A stretch of 5,612 nt of DNA. Source: an uncultured Clostridia bacterium. GTDB lineage: Bacteria > Bacillota > Clostridia > Peptostreptococcales > Acidaminobacteraceae. The DNA lies in NCBI GenBank assembly GCA_937880545.1, contig CALFKA010000037.1, forward strand, positions 1-5,612. The letters run 5' to 3'. This document shows, in pieces, positions 1 through 5,563 of the stretch. Below the pieces are notes generated by a model. The model had not been told where the DNA came from. It ran no database searches and was given only the letters and a program-made list of their open reading frames with translations. Every line of letters starts with the position of its first letter. Within the stretch, counting starts at the first letter, position 1. The position numbers and the translations under genes were made by a program.

Positions 1-35
1 CTACACTCTTTCCCTACACGACGCTCTTCCGATCT
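1..35 (+). other. Illumina sequencing adapter left on the contig end
   Basis: These 35 bases match the 3' portion of the Illumina universal/TruSeq read-1 adapter, ending in the typical CTCTTCCGATCT. They are sequencing artefact, not genome. The adapter happens to be open in the ileS frame and would add a false HSFPTRRSSDL peptide to the truncated protein. On the other strand it reads as the equally characteristic GRASCRERV. Natural sequence starts at about base 36 and the first complete ileS codon is at 37. The match is from memory of the adapter sequence and spans the whole stretch without a mismatch. Confidence 0.97.
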
Positions 36-36
36 C

Positions 37-2556
37 GCTCAAGGTTATAAAGACGTTAAGCAAGAGACCGTCACCGTCGCCTTTAAAAGAAAAGACAAAG
101 AAGAGTATTTCCTCGTCTGGACGACGACGCCCTGGACGCTCGCATCCAACGTGGTGCTGACGGTTCATCCCGAAGTCACCTATGCAAGAGTGAAACAAGG
201 AGATCATGTCTTTATTTTGGCGAAAGATCTCATCCATCAGGTGATGGGAGACGATGTTGAGATACTCGAAGAATGCCCGGGCAAAGACCTGGAGTACATT
301 GAGTATGAACAGCTGATGCCATTTATTGGCGTCGATAAGAAGGCCTTCTTTGTGACGCTGGGAGACTATGTCACGACAGAAGACGGTACCGGCATCGTTC
401 ACTCCGCCCCAGCCTTCGGTGAAGAAGACTATCAGACGGGGCTTCTCTATGATCTTCCCATTCTTCAACCGGTGGATCTGGAGGGCAAATATACAGCGAC
501 CCCTTGGAAGGGGATGTTCGTGATGGATGCGGACAAGCACATTGTGGAGTGGCTCCGCGAGGAAGGTAAACTCTATAAGAAGCAACGGGTGGAGCACAAC
601 TACCCACATTGCTGGCGCTGCGATACGCCACTTCTTTACTACGCCAATCCCAGCTGGTACATCAAGATGAGCGCCTTGCGCGATCAGCTCGTGGAAAACA
701 ACAACACCGTCAACTGGTATCCCGCCCATGTAGGGGAGAAACGATTTGGCAACTGGCTTGAAAACATCAAGGACTGGGCCATCTCCAGAGACCGCTATTG
801 GGGAACTCCGCTGAATGTGTGGACCTGTGCGTGTGGCTATGAAGAGTCGATCGGGTCCCGTAAAGAGTTGGTCGAGCGAAGCATTGATCCGATCGATGAA
901 AACATCGAACTTCATCGTCCCTATGTTGACCATGTCGAACTGGAATGCCCAAAGTGCCAGGGCAGGATGAAGCGGGAAGTATATGTCGTTGACGTCTGGT
1001 TTGACTCCGGTGCCATGCCGTTTGCTCAGATGCATTATCCATTTGAGCACAAAGAGGACTTTGACCTCTATTACCCTGCTGACTATATCTGCGAAGGCAT
1101 CGATCAGACGCGCGGCTGGTTCTACTCACTGATGGCAATCTCCACCTTCATTGGGGGAAGATCCCCCTACAAGAACGTGCTCGTCAACGACCACCTTCTT
1201 GATAAAGATGGGAAGAAGATGTCCAAAAGCCGCGGCAACACCATCGATCCCTTCGAACTCTTTGATACAGTGGGCGCTGATACCGTACGCTGGTATCTCT
1301 CTTATGTCTCGCCGGCATGGACGCCGACAAAGTTCGATATGGAAGGCCTGCGGGAGGTGCAGAGCAAATTCTTTGGAACGTTGAAGAACACCTATCACCT
1401 GCTCAGCCTGTATGCAAATAACGATGAAATCAACGTAGACGATCTCGTCGTCGATCCGTCGGAATATTCCCGATTGGACCGTTGGGTTCTCCTGCGTCTC
1501 GGTCAGACAATAGAGGCTGTCGCTGATGCCTATGAAGAATATGATGTGACCAAGGTAACCCATATCATTCAGGAATTTCTCAATGAAGACTTCTCCAACT
1601 GGTATATCAGGAGAAGTCGCAGAAGATACTGGAAAGAAACACTGGATTCGGACAAAAAGGCCGCCTATGTCGTCACAGCAAGAGTCCTGAAGGATATCTG
1701 TCTCATGGCTTCCCCGATTGCTCCGTTTATCACGGAAGAGATTTACCGAAAACTCACGGGGGAGACGAGTGTTCACCTGGCGAGATACCCGCAAGCAGAT
1801 CCCGCCTGGCAGGACCCGGTGCTGGAAGAACAGATGGATCTGGCAAGGAGAGTCGTCTTCCTTGGACGCTCCTCACGTGAACAAGTGGGCATCAAAGTCC
1901 GACAACCGCTCCGACGCGTGCTTGTCGATGAGAGATTCAAGGAGACACTCCAGTCCGTCGAGTCGATCATTTTGGAGGAGCTCAATGTCAAGAAAATGGA
2001 GTATGTCGAGAGGCCATCGGATTATGTTCGTTTCCTGTTAAAACCGAACTTTCGTGTACTTGGCCCGCAACTCGGCAAAAATATGGGCAACTTCCAAAAG
2101 GCGCTGCGTGAAGGCGAAGTGGATGCACTTGCGATCAAGCTGAGAGAGGGTGAAGAAGTCATGTTCACCTACGAAGGAGGAGATATTCTCCTGACCAGCG
2201 AACTCGTAGAGATCACCGTCGAACCCAGAGAACATTACACCGTAGAAGTGCAGGGCAACCTCTTTGTCATTCTCGACATCGATATCAATGAAGAACTTAA
2301 AGAGGAAGGGTACGCAAGAGAGTTCGTTTCCCGCGTTCAACAGCAGAGAAAGACCAATGACTATCAGGTGGCGGATCGTATCCGTGTAGAGTACAGCTCG
2401 ACGCCGGAGTTTGAAGCGGCAATTGAAAAGCACCGTGACTTCATCATGAACGAAGTCTTGGCAGAGGAGATGTTCGCCTCTGAATTGGCAACAGAAGAGC
2501 AAGTCCTCAACGGACAGCCCACCAAAATTCTCCTCACCAATTTGACGGCAGAATAA
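37..2556 (+). CDS. ileS: Isoleucine--tRNA ligase, type 2 (IleS2-like), 5'-truncated
   Basis: This cytoplasmic class I synthetase charges tRNA-Ile with isoleucine using ATP and hydrolyses mischarged valine. About 839 residues are present. Family members are about 1,030-1,050 long, so roughly 200 N-terminal residues, including the HIGH ATP-binding motif, lie beyond the contig edge. The true start is not in the window; the GTG at 151 is internal. In order one sees the editing (CP1) domain with WTTTPWTL (118-141) and GTGIVHSAPAFGEEDY (385-432), then two Cys clusters, CAC near 825-833 and CPKC near 946-957, that probably bind zinc. Next come DQTRGWFYS, an intact KMSKS loop (1216-1230), and the anticodon-binding helical domain. 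The C-terminus has GYAREFVSRVQQQRK and no CxxC zinc finger of the type-1 enzyme. These traits, with the DQTRGWFYS context, indicate the type-2 (eukaryote-like) lineage, which is often tolerant of mupirocin. It is the first visible gene of the operon and its stop overlaps the next start (TAATG). Confidence 0.96.
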   Translation, partial: AQGYKDVKQETVTVAFKRKDKEEYFLVWTTTPWTLASNVVLTVHPEVTYARVKQGDHVFILAKDLIHQVMGDDVEILEECPGKDLEYIEYEQLMPFIGVDKKAFFVTLGDYVTTEDGTGIVHSAPAFGEEDYQTGLLYDLPILQPVDLEGKYTATPWKGMFVMDADKHIVEWLREEGKLYKKQRVEHNYPHCWRCDTPLLYYANPSWYIKMSALRDQLVENNNTVNWYPAHVGEKRFGNWLENIKDWAISRDRYWGTPLNVWTCACGYEESIGSRKELVERSIDPIDENIELHRPYVDHVELECPKCQGRMKREVYVVDVWFDSGAMPFAQMHYPFEHKEDFDLYYPADYICEGIDQTRGWFYSLMAISTFIGGRSPYKNVLVNDHLLDKDGKKMSKSRGNTIDPFELFDTVGADTVRWYLSYVSPAWTPTKFDMEGLREVQSKFFGTLKNTYHLLSLYANNDEINVDDLVVDPSEYSRLDRWVLLRLGQTIEAVADAYEEYDVTKVTHIIQEFLNEDFSNWYIRRSRRRYWKETLDSDKKAAYVVTARVLKDICLMASPIAPFITEEIYRKLTGETSVHLARYPQADPAWQDPVLEEQMDLARRVVFLGRSSREQVGIKVRQPLRRVLVDERFKETLQSVESIILEELNVKKMEYVERPSDYVRFLLKPNFRVLGPQLGKNMGNFQKALREGEVDALAIKLREGEEVMFTYEGGDILLTSELVEITVEPREHYTVEVQGNLFVILDIDINEELKEEGYAREFVSRVQQQRKTNDYQVADRIRVEYSSTPEFEAAIEKHRDFIMNEVLAEEMFASELATEEQVLNGQPTKILLTNLTAE

Positions 2557-3428
2557 TGCGGCTCGATCAGTTTCTGAGTCAGCTCTTTCCTCAGTATTCA
2601 CGCACTCGCATTCAGCGATGGATCGATGAGGGGAGAGTGACGCTGGAGGGAAAGAAACTTCAAAAGAGCATGCAGGTCAGCGGAGAAGAAAAGTTTTATA
2701 TCGACTTTCCGGAGGAGACAAAAGAAATCATATCTGAAGACATTGCCCTCCACATCGTCTATGAGGACGAAGGTCTTTTGATCATCAACAAACCCCGTGG
2801 AATGGTCGTACACCCTTCCGCGGGGCATCAGCAGGGCACCCTTGTCAACGCCCTGTTACACCATGCCCCGGATATCACCCGAAGAGGGGGAGACGAACGC
2901 CCCGGCATCGTGCACCGAGTGGACAGGGACACGACAGGGCTTCTTTTGGTCGCTAAAACCGATGAGACCTGGGACTATTTTCATGAGAAGTTTAAGACGC
3001 AGGATGTTCTGCGTGAGTACCTGGCTCTGGTGGAAGGCGAAGTTTCTTTTACAGAAAGAACGATTGATCTCCCGCTTGCCAGAAGTCGCTCCAATCCCTT
3101 GAAAAGGACCGTCGATCCCGATGGGAAAAAAGCCGTTACTGAAGTGAAACTTGAAAGGCTCTATGAGGAGTACTCTCTTCTTCGCTGCCAACTGAAGACG
3201 GGCAGAACCCATCAGATTCGTGTTCACCTGCAGGCAATAGGTTTTCCGATTCTTGGAGATCCGATGTATGCGGGGAAAAGCGCGAGAAGAAAGTACGGAC
3301 AGCTCCTGCACGCACAGAAACTGGGCTTTACTCACCCGTTCACCGGTGAGTGGATGGAGTTCACGGCACCCCTGCCGGATGAGTTTGAGCAGGCTCTCAA
3401 ACAATTGAAAGAAAAAATATGGAAGTAA
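2556..3428 (+). CDS. rluD: RluA/RluD-family 23S rRNA pseudouridine synthase (YlyB-like)
   Basis: The protein isomerises specific uridines in rRNA to pseudouridine. It has 290 residues, close to the usual 300 or so. An S4 RNA-binding domain covers about residues 1-50 (MRLDQFLSQ, then SRTRIQRWIDEGRVTLEG). The catalytic domain follows: NKPRGMVVHP (78-87), the hallmark HRVDRDTTG (120-128) with catalytic Asp123, then RTHQIRVHLQ (217-226) and GDPMY (234-238). All key residues are present. Start choice: the ATG overlaps the ileS stop by one base (TAATG) and the S4 domain begins at once. No clear Shine-Dalgarno precedes it, so translation probably depends on reinitiation after ileS. Position downstream of ileS and upstream of pyrR matches B. 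subtilis ylyB. In E. coli, RluD modifies helix 69 (1911/1915/1917). RluA-family paralogues look alike, so the exact target site is inferred, not seen. Confidence 0.93.
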   Translation: MRLDQFLSQLFPQYSRTRIQRWIDEGRVTLEGKKLQKSMQVSGEEKFYIDFPEETKEIISEDIALHIVYEDEGLLIINKPRGMVVHPSAGHQQGTLVNALLHHAPDITRRGGDERPGIVHRVDRDTTGLLLVAKTDETWDYFHEKFKTQDVLREYLALVEGEVSFTERTIDLPLARSRSNPLKRTVDPDGKKAVTEVKLERLYEEYSLLRCQLKTGRTHQIRVHLQAIGFPILGDPMYAGKSARRKYGQLLHAQKLGFTHPFTGEWMEFTAPLPDEFEQALKQLKEKIWK

Positions 3429-3958
3429 AACGAAGTCTCATGGATGAAAAGAGTATGAAACGCTCCCTCGCCCGTATCTCACATGAGATTATCGAGCGAA
3501 ATAAGGGCGTGGAGAATCTCGTCCTTCTGGGCGTGTTAACAAGAGGGGTCAGCCTCTGTCGCAGCATCCGGGACAATCTCGAGACCTTTGAGGGGATTCG
3601 TGTCCCCATGGGGACTCTTGATATCACTCCCTTCCGCGATGACCGCGAGCAGCGGGATAAGGCAGAGGATCAAAGCGATATTCCTTTTTCCCTTGAAGGG
3701 AAGGACGTAGTATTGGTGGATGATGTCCTCTATACAGGAAGGACGCTTCGCGCTGCCCTTGAGGCGGTTTTTTCTCGCGGAAGAGCCAAGACAATCCAAG
3801 TGGCGGTCCTCGTCGATCGAGGGCACAGAGAGCTTCCTATCCGGGCGGACTATGTAGGAAAAAACATTCCTTCCTCACACCGAGAAGAAGTTATCGTTCG
3901 CGTCAAGGATCTGGACGGAGAATCCAGAGTCTATATCACGCAGTCTCCGGGGAGCTGA
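3419..3958 (+). CDS. pyrR: Bifunctional pyr operon RNA-binding attenuator / uracil phosphoribosyltransferase PyrR
   Basis: In Gram-positive bacteria PyrR binds pyr mRNA leaders in response to UMP/UTP and attenuates pyrimidine biosynthesis genes. It also has uracil phosphoribosyltransferase activity (uracil + PRPP to UMP). The product is 179 residues, against about 181 in Bacillus. It is a type I PRTase fold with a textbook PRPP loop, VVLVDDVLYTGRT (residues 97-109), and the PyrR-typical VDRGHRELPIRADYVGKNIP (132-151). The N-terminus has RISHEIIERNKG (19-30) and LGVLTRG (37-43). The ATG at 3419 is preferred over the in-frame ATG at 3440 because it aligns residue for residue with the B. subtilis N-terminus. 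It overlaps the end of rluD by 10 bases and has only a weak A/G-rich ribosome site, suggesting coupled translation. No pyr-type attenuator is visible just upstream, so its regulatory targets are presumably elsewhere in the genome. Confidence 0.96.
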   Translation: MEVKRSLMDEKSMKRSLARISHEIIERNKGVENLVLLGVLTRGVSLCRSIRDNLETFEGIRVPMGTLDITPFRDDREQRDKAEDQSDIPFSLEGKDVVLVDDVLYTGRTLRAALEAVFSRGRAKTIQVAVLVDRGHRELPIRADYVGKNIPSSHREEVIVRVKDLDGESRVYITQSPGS

Positions 3959-3959
3959 C

Positions 3960-4409
3960 ATGGAGAAGCGCTGGCCAATAGGAAGAAAAGGGACGGGAGT
4001 ATCGGGCATTGCAGGACTTCCGGGAACTCTCGTAGCCGTCGGCTTGATCATTGGACTTCTCTATGCTTTTAATGAAACATTCCGGGCCCACCCACTGGCA
4101 TCTTGGACACCTCTACTTATCTTAGTCCTTCTGATACCGGGAGTAGCACTATCCGTTCTATCCGAACTAAAGTCAGGAAAAGAACGAGGGGTCTTTATTC
4201 AAAGGGGGGAGAAACTGCTGTTTGAAGGCTCACTCTTTAAATCACGGATTGTGTCAGTGGAAGAACTGCATGAGCAGAAAGAAGGTTATGACCTCACATT
4301 TATCGATGAACAGGGGAGAAAGCGAGAACTATTTATCAGCAGACGGACCAAGGAGCTGAGAAGCCTTCTCGATGAACTTGAACGTCTCCGGAGTCAGGGG
4401 GTCTCATAA
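3960..4409 (+). CDS. Uncharacterised two-helix membrane protein with small cytoplasmic domain
   Basis: I do not recognise this 149-residue protein. A basic N-terminus (KR, RK) precedes two hydrophobic stretches, about residues 17-37 and 49-68, which read as a transmembrane hairpin. The segment between them (NETFRAHPLAS) is short. By the positive-inside rule both termini would be cytoplasmic. The remaining 80 or so residues alternate short beta-like strands (GVFIQRGEKLLFEG, IVSVEELHE, YDLTFIDEQG, KRELFISRR) and end in a charged helix (ELRSLLDELERLRS). This layout recalls the bacterial PH-like domains of YcxB/YdbT-type membrane proteins, but that is an impression from pattern only. The start is supported by GGGGAG at 3949-3954, five bases before the ATG, and by a one-base gap after pyrR. 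It is therefore the last visible gene of the operon, where B. subtilis has the uracil permease. No catalytic motif is seen. Coding status is likely from operon spacing and a coherent domain plan. Confidence 0.8.
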   Translation: MEKRWPIGRKGTGVSGIAGLPGTLVAVGLIIGLLYAFNETFRAHPLASWTPLLILVLLIPGVALSVLSELKSGKERGVFIQRGEKLLFEGSLFKSRIVSVEELHEQKEGYDLTFIDEQGRKRELFISRRTKELRSLLDELERLRSQGVS

Positions 4410-4424
4410 TACAGGCGAAAAGAG

Positions 4425-4452
4425 TTGACATCTCCTACAGAATGGCTATAAT
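4425..4452 (+). promoter_or_regulatory. Strong housekeeping promoter for tRNA-Leu
   Basis: A perfect -35 TTGACA (4425-4430) and a perfect -10 TATAAT (4447-4452) are separated by 16 bases. Transcription would begin about 4458-4460, leaving a 5' leader of only 4-6 bases before the mature tRNA end at 4464. The promoter starts 16 bases after the stop of the preceding membrane-protein gene, and no terminator lies between them. Confidence 0.9.
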
Positions 4453-4463
4453 AAATCATGCGC

Positions 4464-4550
4464 GCGAGAGTGGCGGAATTGGCAGACGCGCTACTTTGAG
4501 GGGGTAGTGTCCAACCGGACGTGCGGGTTCAAGTCCCGCCTCTCGCACCA
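4464..4550 (+). tRNA. tRNA-Leu (anticodon GAG)
   Basis: This 87-base class II tRNA decodes CUC and CUU leucine codons. The acceptor stem GCGAGAG (4464-4470) pairs fully with CTCTCGC (4540-4546), followed by discriminator A (4547) and an encoded CCA (4548-4550). The anticodon stem CTACT/GGTAG (4491-4495 with 4503-4507) closes a seven-base loop, TTGAGGG, with GAG at 4498-4500. A long variable arm has stem GTCC/GGAC (4509-4512 with 4517-4520). The T arm is GCGGG-TTCAAGT-CCCGC (4523-4539). The discriminator A and the long variable arm agree with leucine identity. It has its own strong promoter and a downstream terminator-like hairpin. Confidence 0.97.
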
Positions 4551-4557
4551 TATTGAA

Positions 4558-4578
4558 TGTTCACAAGAACAGTGAACA
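4558..4578 (+). repeat. Perfect 7-bp inverted repeat just after tRNA-Leu
   Basis: TGTTCAC (4558-4564) and GTGAACA (4572-4578) are perfect inverted copies with a seven-base loop. The hairpin starts eight bases after the CCA end. It has no T tract, so it is not a terminator by itself. It may act as a stop or entry point for 3' processing of the tRNA precursor, or be an operator-like site. The role is inference. Confidence 0.6.
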
Positions 4579-4583
4579 ACGGA

Positions 4584-4623
4584 AGATAGGAGTCATCGAA
4601 AGATTGCTCCTATTTCGCTTTTT
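4584..4623 (+). terminator. Probable Rho-independent terminator for tRNA-Leu
   Basis: ATAGGAG (4586-4592) pairs perfectly with CTCCTAT (4607-4613), extended outward by a G·T and an A-T pair. Inside, after a wobble pair and one mismatch, ATC/GAT (4595-4597 with 4602-4604) is capped by a GAAA tetraloop. The 3' side continues into TTTCGCTTTTT (to 4623), a T-rich tail interrupted by CGC. The interrupted tail makes the call probable rather than certain. It would also end read-through transcripts from the upstream operon. Confidence 0.72.
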
Positions 4624-4903
4624 GCGAACTTTTTCGAGTAATGTATATCAATCCAGCTTTTTGTTCATCAACATACAAGCACTATCGCTTTTCCCGCCTA
4701 ATAACATCGGTAAGAAAATAGTGAATCTTGAATGGTCAAGTCAGATGCAACAATGCATCATAATAGCGTGCAAACGGGACTCCGTAACCAAAAACGCTTG
4801 GACTTTTGTTCACCACATCGCTCCTTTACTGGTTATAAGCTTCCGAAGTCATCGTGATAAACAAAACAGATTTGTGGGTAATGTCATTACACCAAATGAC
4901 TTT
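4624..4903. other. Intergenic stretch without a convincing gene
   Basis: These 280 bases between the tRNA terminator and the SAP-protein ribosome site look richer in A and T than the flanking genes. I see no RNA gene or coding region with a ribosome site. One long open frame crosses the stretch, but it starts inside the tRNA terminator region, has no Shine-Dalgarno, and its peptide resembles nothing I know. Small structures are present: a GATGCA/TGCATC inverted repeat (4744-4749 with 4754-4759), two imperfect copies of a TTTTGTTCAyCA-like word (4659-4670, 4804-4815), and a possible weak -10, TATAAG (4834-4839), with only a poor -35 upstream. The promoter of the SAP gene is presumably here but I cannot fix it. 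Confidence 0.6.
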
Positions 4904-4905
4904 GG
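4883..4905 (+). promoter_or_regulatory. Two competing small hairpins in front of the SAP-gene ribosome site
   Basis: GTCATT (4883-4888) can pair with AATGAC (4895-4900) around a six-base loop. Alternatively CCAAA (4892-4896) can pair with TTTGG (4901-4905) around a four-base loop, burying the first two bases of the GGAGG ribosome site (4904-4908). The two stems share bases 4895-4896 and interleave, so they exclude each other. Both are short; a regulatory role is only a possibility. Confidence 0.3.
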
Positions 4906-4913
4906 AGGCAATG

Positions 4914-5456
4914 ATGAAATCGACTACTCATCCTATATATAAAGACTATCCTGAACAGCCCTATATTTCTCCTAAAAGGGATCTCGCCCGATGGGAGAGA
5001 GAGCCTGAGGAGTTCCCGTATGGGGTCGTTGAACGAAAGCAGATGATCCGCACAGAGGAAGGACTTCTGCCCGGAGATATCGTGATGCTCTGGCGGATTC
5101 ACTTCGGAAACTTTACGACAAAGACTTGGATCCCTGAGTACTTTGAATATCGCTATGGCGTCGACAGTGGAGCTTCTATTGAGTTCCTGCACTCGCTTGG
5201 CTACATCAGAAAGTGCAGCGCCAAAGAATCTCTGAGTGAACTGAACATGAATCAACTCAAAGCGCTTCTCAAGGAGAAAAATCTCCCGGTAGGAGGAAAG
5301 AGGGCGGAGGTGCTGGAACGGGTGATGGAGGAAATTTCTGAAAAAGATCTGGAGGAGGCGGTAAAGCTTCGCAAGTGGAGCGTCACGCCGGAAGGCTCTG
5401 AAGTATTAAAGCGTCACGGGGAGATCATCCGCAAACACGGACCGAAGAACCTGTAA
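4914..5456 (+). CDS. SAP-motif protein of unknown function
   Basis: The protein has 180 residues. Its recognisable part is a SAP-like helix-extension-helix at about residues 105-141 (ESLSELNMNQLKALLKEKN, then LPVGGKRAEVLERV). SAP motifs generally bind nucleic acid. The pattern leucine / LK..L / LPVGGKRAEVLERV fits well. The N-terminal 100 residues contain no domain I know; they are rich in aromatic and charged residues (PYISPKRDLARWEREPEEFP, LWRIHFGNFTTKTWIPEYFE). The tail is a charged helix followed by VTPEGSEVLKRHGEIIRKHG. No signal peptide or membrane span is seen, so it is probably cytoplasmic. Start choice: GGAGG at 4904-4908 lies five bases before the ATG at 4914, the better spacing. 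The ATG at 4911 is also in frame but only two bases away, and a GTG at 4854 lacks a ribosome site. The gene stands alone between the tRNA unit and the next gene. It could be a nucleic-acid-associated accessory protein, but no enzymatic function can be assigned. Confidence 0.85.
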   Translation: MKSTTHPIYKDYPEQPYISPKRDLARWEREPEEFPYGVVERKQMIRTEEGLLPGDIVMLWRIHFGNFTTKTWIPEYFEYRYGVDSGASIEFLHSLGYIRKCSAKESLSELNMNQLKALLKEKNLPVGGKRAEVLERVMEEISEKDLEEAVKLRKWSVTPEGSEVLKRHGEIIRKHGPKNL

Positions 5457-5483
5457 TATTCGTTTCTCTGGTACCACCCATAA

Positions 5484-5492
5484 TGGTATACT
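5484..5492 (+). promoter_or_regulatory. Possible extended -10 promoter for the last gene
   Basis: TATACT (5487-5492) is preceded by TGG, giving an extended -10 (TGN-TATACT). The -35 position (5464-5469, TTCTCT) is weak, as is usual for extended -10 promoters. Transcription would begin near 5499, giving a leader of about 65 bases before the ATG at 5564. A second TATACT at 5537-5542 lies too close to the gene and lacks a well-spaced -35. No terminator for the preceding gene is seen, so read-through is also possible. Confidence 0.45.
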
Positions 5493-5563
5493 CTAAGGGA
5501 AAGTCCAATAATAAACTATTTGCAATAGAAAGAAATTATACTGACGAAAAGGGGGAGGTTTTT

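Noticed and set aside
1..1050. A 349-codon open frame on the minus strand across the start of ileS
   Set aside because: It lies wholly opposite the clear ileS coding sequence, its C-terminal end is translated adapter (GRASCRERV), and its peptide resembles no family. It is a by-product of ileS codon use.
4384..4394. CTCCGGAG palindrome at the end of the membrane-protein gene as an operon terminator
   Set aside because: The arms meet without a loop, the sequence lies inside the coding region, and no T tract follows.
4534..4699. Possible attachment-site duplication of the tRNA-Leu 3' end (TCCCGCCT at 4534-4541 and 4692-4699)
   Set aside because: Only eight bases are shared, with no extension into the CCA end, and no integrase or phage gene is in the window. 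Chance similarity is the simpler explanation.
4641..4721. A 26-codon open frame beginning ATG-TAT-ATC in the intergenic stretch
   Set aside because: There is no Shine-Dalgarno ahead of it and nothing recognisable in the peptide; a frame of this length is expected by chance.
4744..4759. GATGCA/TGCATC inverted repeat as an operator for the SAP gene
   Set aside because: It is a perfect but short six-base repeat about 150 bases upstream of the start codon, and the nearby CATAAT has no properly spaced -35, so there is no promoter to anchor it to.
4553..4942. A 129-codon plus-strand open frame starting with TTG after the tRNA
   Set aside because: It starts inside the tRNA hairpin/terminator region, has no ribosome site, overlaps the SAP gene start in another frame, and gives an unfamiliar peptide with no domain.
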